From Mycolicibacterium iranicum (GTDB lineage: Bacteria; Actinomycetota; Actinomycetes; Mycobacteriales; Mycobacteriaceae): a stretch of 64,000 bases of DNA. Within the stretch, counting starts at the first letter, position 1. Every line of letters begins with the position of its first letter. Location of the stretch: positions 1 to 64,000 of the forward strand of contig NZ_JACHVU010000006.1 of the NCBI RefSeq assembly GCF_014190915.1, written 5' to 3'. Shown one piece after another: positions 60,488 through 64,000 of this stretch. The notes beneath the pieces were generated by a model. It was not told the DNA's origin. It saw only the letters and a list, made by a program, of their open reading frames with translations, and did no database searches. The translations under genes and the position numbers were made by a program.

Positions 60488-60883
60488 ATGCGCACCCCTT
60501 CGGCCCAGGAGTCGTCGCCTGTCGTCATCAAGATCTCGCCGATGGCACACGTGGCCGTCGGCTTCCTGACCATCGCCCTGATGGCGGTGGTGTTCGCCGG
60601 GCCGGCGTGGTTCGTCGTGTTCTTCCTGATCCCGGTCGCGATCTCGGTGCTGATCGTCCGCTACCGGACCATCGCCGACCGGGACACCGTCACCGCACGC
60701 TCCCTGTTCGGACGCCAGACGGTGCGGTGGGACGACATCGCCGGCCTGAGGTTCGGTCGCGGGGCATGGGCGGTGGCGCAACGACGCGACGGCGGCGAAC
60801 TGACCCTGCCCGCGGTGACGTTCTCCACGCTGCCGTCCCTGACCGCAGCCAGCGGCGGACGGGTGCCCAACCCGTACGAGTGA
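60488..60883 (+). CDS. PH-domain membrane protein (Cfp6-like)
   Basis: A protein of about 131 residues. Two close membrane segments (AHVAVGFLTIALMAVVFAGPAW and FVVFFLIPVAISVLIV) are followed by a bacterial PH-like domain. The domain reads RYRTIADRDTVTARSLFGRQTVRWDDIAGLRFGRGAWAVAQRRDGGELTLPAVTFSTLPSL and the C-terminus is GRVPNPYE. The last two-thirds match M. tuberculosis Cfp6 (Rv3004). I took ATG 60488; ATG 60542 (MAHVAVGF) would match the M. tuberculosis start more closely. It diverges from ilvB. Function unknown. Confidence 0.87.
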   Translation: MRTPSAQESSPVVIKISPMAHVAVGFLTIALMAVVFAGPAWFVVFFLIPVAISVLIVRYRTIADRDTVTARSLFGRQTVRWDDIAGLRFGRGAWAVAQRRDGGELTLPAVTFSTLPSLTAASGGRVPNPYE

Positions 60884-60910
60884 CGTCCGCCGGGGTCGCT
60901 GAGGGGCGCG

Positions 60911-61735
60911 TCAGGCCAGGGGGTTCGCGCCGTTGAGCAAGACCCAGATGGCCACGCCTGCTCCGACACCGAGGAGCAACGCGGCGAACGAGCCGACGAA
61001 GGGCCTGCGGGACCAGCCGCGGCCGGCGTCCAGACCGTACTTGCCGGGGCCGATCAGAATGATCGCCGCGACGGCGACGACCAGGACGAGCTGGTATTCG
61101 TGGCCGTCGGTGAGGAACGCCGACAGCCGGGCCTCGTCGCGGGCGATCGAGGCCTCCGCCAGCACCGCGGTGACCAGGTAACCCAGGGCACCCGCCGCCG
61201 CGATCGGGGTGAACAGGCCGAGGACGAGCAGGACGCCGGCCGCGATCTGACCGCCGGCGGCGACATAGGTCAGGATGTCGGCGTTGCGGAACCCGACATC
61301 GGTGAGCTGGTCGCGGAAGCCACCGAGTCCGGGGCCGCCCCACCAGCCGAAGATCTTCTGCAGGCCGTGCCCGATCAGCAGTGCGCCGACGGCGACGCGG
61401 AGCAGGAGCAGCCCCAGGTCCTGGGTTCCGCGGCGATCGTCGCGGCGGTCCGGATCGACGCCGACCTCCGTCCGCGCCGCGGCCGACCCGTAGGCACCCG
61501 GGGCCAGGCCCGTGGCGGGCTGCACGTAGGGCAGCGGCTCGGGATCGTTGAGGAGGAACGGCTGCGGGTCGGACGGTTTGGCCGAGTCGTAACGAGGAAT
61601 CGCGGTGGTCTCGAAATCTCCGCTGTAGTTCGCCGACGGAAGGTCGTCCTCGGGGTCGACGAGGCTCGCCGACGCGGGCCGGCCAGCCGAATCGTCGGGC
61701 CGCTGCCAGGGGCGTGGGTCAAGGGGACTCGTCAC
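60911..61735 (-). CDS. DoxX family membrane protein
   Basis: A 274-residue protein. The cytoplasmic N-terminal 125 residues are Pro/Asp-rich (DPRPWQRPDDSAGRP, then NDPEPLPYVQPATG), followed by a four-helix DoxX domain. The domain contains LGLLLLRVAVGALLIGHGLQKIFGWWGGPGLGGF, YVAAGGQIAAGVLLVLGLFTPIAAAGALGYLVTAV, LVLVVAVAAIILIGPGKYGLDAG and a last C-terminal helix. The M. tuberculosis orthologue (Rv3005c) is part of a membrane oxidoreductase complex with SodA and SseA that protects against oxidative and thiol stress. The start is GTG 61735 (VTSPLDPRPWQR); the upstream frame is unsupported. Confidence 0.92.
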   Translation of the reverse strand: MTSPLDPRPWQRPDDSAGRPASASLVDPEDDLPSANYSGDFETTAIPRYDSAKPSDPQPFLLNDPEPLPYVQPATGLAPGAYGSAAARTEVGVDPDRRDDRRGTQDLGLLLLRVAVGALLIGHGLQKIFGWWGGPGLGGFRDQLTDVGFRNADILTYVAAGGQIAAGVLLVLGLFTPIAAAGALGYLVTAVLAEASIARDEARLSAFLTDGHEYQLVLVVAVAAIILIGPGKYGLDAGRGWSRRPFVGSFAALLLGVGAGVAIWVLLNGANPLA

Positions 61736-61872
61736 GACAGCCAGGGTAAGTGCAAGTCCAGCCCTTGCCGGGAATTGGCGCGGCGCGTTGAGCACGTCTT
61801 TTCCCGCAGTTGCGCTGGTCGCGGCCGGGAGCGCGTGGCGGGCACTCGTCGGCGATCCGTAACCTGGCGTGC

Positions 61873-62994
61873 ATGAGCGAGCGTGGGTCGTCGAAGGCTT
61901 TCGTCGCGCTGCTGTGCGCGGCGCTGCTTGCCGGTGCCGGCTGCGCCCGGTTCGACTCGGCGCAGTCGCAGCCCTTCACCACCGAACCGCAGCTCGCGCC
62001 GGGACCGACCTCGACCCCGCCTCCCCCGCCTCCGTTGCCGGCCAAGCCGTTTCCGAAGGAGTGCCCGGCGCCGGGGGTCATGCAGGGCTGTCTGGAGAGC
62101 ACCAGCGGCCTGATCATGCTGCCCGACAGCCAGTCCGCGCTAGTGGCCGAACGCACCACCGGCGCGGTGAAACAGGTGTCGGTGCGTGCCGAGCCGATCC
62201 AGAAGATGGTGATCCCGGTCGATCCCAGCGGCGACGGCGGCCTGATGGACATCGTCCTGTCCCCGACCTACATGCAGGACCGGTTGATGTACGCCTACAT
62301 CAGCACCCCGTCGGACAACCGGGTGGTGCGTATCGCCGAAGGCGATCCGCCCAAGCCGATCCTGACCGGTATCCCGAAGGGGGCCACGGGGAACACCGGT
62401 TCGCTGGTCTTCACGAGTCCCACCACGCTGGTCGTCCAGACCGGCGATGCCGGCAGCCCGGCCCAGGCCGCCGACCCCGGTTCGCTGGCGGGCAAGCTGC
62501 TGCGGATCGAGCAGCCGACGACGGTCAATCAGGCGCCCACGACGACGGCGCTGTCCGGCCTGGGGCCGGGCGGGGGCATGTGCATCGACCCCGCCGACGA
62601 GTCGCTCTACGTCACCGACCGGACGCCGACGGCCGACCGGTTGCAGCGGATCACCAAGGATTCGCGGGTCTCGACCGTGTGGACGTGGCCGGACCGGCCC
62701 GGGGTCGCCGGTTGCGCGGCGCTCGACGGCACCGTGCTGGTGAACCTCGTCAACACCAAGCAGACCGTCGCGGTGCGCATGGCGCCCGAAACCGGTGCGG
62801 TGACCGGCGATCCGGAGGTGGTCCGCCAGGACCAGCACGGGCACGCCTGGGCGCTCCAGGTCTCCGCCGACGGCAACGTGTGGGGTGGGACGGTCAACAA
62901 GACCTCCGGTGACGCCATGAAGCTCGACGACGTGGTGTTCCCGCTGTTCCCGCAGGGTGGCGGCTTCCCGCGCACCAACGCCGACAACACCTGA
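61873..62994 (+). CDS. lppZ: LppZ-like lipoprotein, sorbosone/PQQ-dehydrogenase fold
   Basis: A 373-residue exported lipoprotein. The signal peptide SKAFVALLCAALLAGAGC carries the lipobox AGAGC, a Pro-rich linker (TPPPPPPLPAKPFPKEC) follows, then a beta-propeller like glucose/sorbosone dehydrogenases. Propeller features are SGLIMLPDSQSALVAERTTGAVKQV, DPSGDGGLMDIVLSPTYMQDRLMYAYIS, GSLVFTSPTTLVVQTGDAG and SGLGPGGGMCIDPADESLYVTD. Size and order match M. tuberculosis LppZ (Rv3006). The enzymatic activity is untested. The start ATG 61873 diverges from doxX by about 140 bp. Confidence 0.93.
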   Translation: MSERGSSKAFVALLCAALLAGAGCARFDSAQSQPFTTEPQLAPGPTSTPPPPPPLPAKPFPKECPAPGVMQGCLESTSGLIMLPDSQSALVAERTTGAVKQVSVRAEPIQKMVIPVDPSGDGGLMDIVLSPTYMQDRLMYAYISTPSDNRVVRIAEGDPPKPILTGIPKGATGNTGSLVFTSPTTLVVQTGDAGSPAQAADPGSLAGKLLRIEQPTTVNQAPTTTALSGLGPGGGMCIDPADESLYVTDRTPTADRLQRITKDSRVSTVWTWPDRPGVAGCAALDGTVLVNLVNTKQTVAVRMAPETGAVTGDPEVVRQDQHGHAWALQVSADGNVWGGTVNKTSGDAMKLDDVVFPLFPQGGGFPRTNADNT

Positions 62995-63013
62995 GCCCGG
63001 GCGGCTGACGGCC

Positions 63014-64000
63014 TCAGCTGGGTCCGGACCCCGGCAGGCGCAGCATCAGCCGGGTCCCGCCCTGCGGGCTGACCTCCAACGACGCTGTCCCACCGTGGAT
63101 CTCGGCCTGCTGCGCCACGAGCGCCAGCCCCAGCCCGGAGCCCGACCTCGACGCGGTCGTACCGCGATGGAAGCGGCGGAACACCGCCGTGCGCTCATCT
63201 TCGGGAACGCCGGAACCGTTGTCGTCGACGGCGATCTCCACGCCCTCGTGCGAGCTGACGACACTCAGGCGGATCTGCGTCGCCCCACCGTGTTTGACCG
63301 CGTTGGCGATCGCGTTGTCGATCACGAGGCGCAGGCCCGCCGGCATCCCGAGCATCAGCACCGTCGTCGACGACGCCAGGGAGACGTCGAGCCCCGGGTA
63401 GTGGTGCATCGCGTCGTGGGCGGCGCGGTCGAGGAGTTCGGCGACGTCCACCGGGACGAAGTCGTCGACAGTGGTCAACTCGCCCTGCGCCAACCGCTCC
63501 AGTGCGGTGAGCGTGGCCTCGATCCGCGACTGCGTCCGGATGACGTCGCCGATGACCTCCATCCGCTGCTCGGGTCCGAGGTCGAGCGTGGAGAGCACCT
63601 CCAGATTGGTGCGCATCGCCGTCAGCGGGGTGCGCAGTTCGTGCGAGGCGACGGCGGCGAAGTCGCGCGCCGATTCCAGTGCGGCTCTGGTGCGTTGCTG
63701 CTCGTCGCCGATGCGCGCCAGCATGCCCTCGACGGCCTCGGAGATCTCCACCGCCTCCCAGACACCGCGGACCTGCACCTCGTCGGGGTTCGACTGGGCG
63801 TTGATGGCCCGGGCCTGCTGGGCGAGTAGCCGGAACGGGTTGACCATGATCAGCGCGATGACCCAGCCCACGAGCATCGTCGTGAGGATCACGCTGGAGC
63901 AGATCCAGAAGACGCGCCAGTGCAGCGAATCGATGCGGGCCTGGGTCTCGGCCAGCGGCGCGCCGAGCGCGATCGAGGCGTTGCCGGTCTTGATGGTGCG
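63014..64000 (-). CDS. PrrB-like sensor histidine kinase (N-terminus beyond window)
   Basis: The frame is open to the window end; about 328 codons are seen. In order there is the end of an external domain (TIKTGNASIALGAPLAETQARIDSLHW), a membrane helix (VFWICSSVILTTMLVGWVIALIM), a HAMP-like region, and the dimerisation helix with the phospho-acceptor His in FAAVASHELRTPLTAMRTN. The ATPase part has NAIANAVKHGG (N box), DDNGSGVPEDERTAVFRRFHRG (G1) and GSGLGLALVAQQAEIHGG (G2). It is strikingly close to M. tuberculosis PrrB throughout the kinase core. The partner response regulator should lie beyond the window. Probably a paralogue or orthologue of PrrB. Confidence 0.9.
   Translation of the reverse strand, partial: RTIKTGNASIALGAPLAETQARIDSLHWRVFWICSSVILTTMLVGWVIALIMVNPFRLLAQQARAINAQSNPDEVQVRGVWEAVEISEAVEGMLARIGDEQQRTRAALESARDFAAVASHELRTPLTAMRTNLEVLSTLDLGPEQRMEVIGDVIRTQSRIEATLTALERLAQGELTTVDDFVPVDVAELLDRAAHDAMHHYPGLDVSLASSTTVLMLGMPAGLRLVIDNAIANAVKHGGATQIRLSVVSSHEGVEIAVDDNGSGVPEDERTAVFRRFHRGTTASRSGSGLGLALVAQQAEIHGGTASLEVSPQGGTRLMLRLPGSGPS

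Overview
This window is chromosomal DNA of a GC-rich actinobacterium, almost certainly a rapid-growing Mycobacterium (Mycolicibacterium). Gene order follows, with interruptions, the M. tuberculosis stretch from glnD to lppZ (Rv2918c-Rv3006, from memory). Diagnostic genes are sepIVA, hupB with its long Lys/Ala tail, fbiD (coenzyme F420), mutT1 with a fused phosphatase domain, cfp6-like and lppZ-like genes. Many genes start with GTG and many are joined by 4-base stop/start overlaps.

Layout. 1-4.9 kb: right end of an IS481-family element abutting glnD, then the nitrogen operon amt-glnB-glnD (minus strand) with GlnR-like sites upstream. 4.9-16.2 kb: ftsY, a divergent type 2 IPP isomerase, smc, acyP, an OsmC protein, an 83-bp tandem repeat array, mutM, rnc, DUF177, sepIVA, a hemerythrin-like protein and coaD. 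The PDIM/PGL lipid locus that separates the sepIVA and coaD homologues in M. tuberculosis is absent. 16.4-24 kb: rsmD, pyc, a VKOR/DsbA-like disulfide pair, a lipN-like esterase and an aldo-keto reductase. 24.1-28.5 kb: an accessory block absent from the M. tuberculosis order: a tightly overlapped plus-strand operon (His-rich membrane protein, PepSY protein, PCu(A)C copper chaperone lipoprotein, Tat-exported DyP peroxidase) and a secreted Pro-rich protein. 28.6-44.3 kb: HNH protein, recG, fakA-like gene, rpmB, ung, thiL, small Lrp-type protein, DUF3515, ddl, a cystathionine gamma-lyase-like gene, gpsA, fbiD, ppk, mutT1, hupB. 44.4-60.4 kb: branched-chain amino acid region (leuCD with a divergent IclR regulator, leuB with serA, ilvBNC) plus two tRNAs, gltX, an FAH-family hydrolase, an MFS transporter, a YrhK-like membrane protein, a FAD oxidoreductase and a DUF3159 protein. 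60.5-64 kb: PH-domain protein, DoxX, LppZ-like lipoprotein and a PrrB-like histidine kinase cut by the window end.

Much of the regulatory logic can be read. ilvB has a complete attenuator: a 21-residue Leu/Val/Ile-rich leader peptide, an antiterminator that pairs inside the leader codons, and a U-tract terminator. The leuC/IclR intergenic region holds a perfect 10-bp inverted repeat that contains the regulator's own start codon, and a near copy with almost the same spacing lies upstream of the MFS gene at 50081. A palindromic element is present three times in tandem before mutM and once as a 30-bp-stem hairpin after ilvC, so it is a dispersed repeat family. Two genes, rsmD and the YrhK-like gene, seem to lack a standard start codon exactly where a GTGA-type overlap would be expected.
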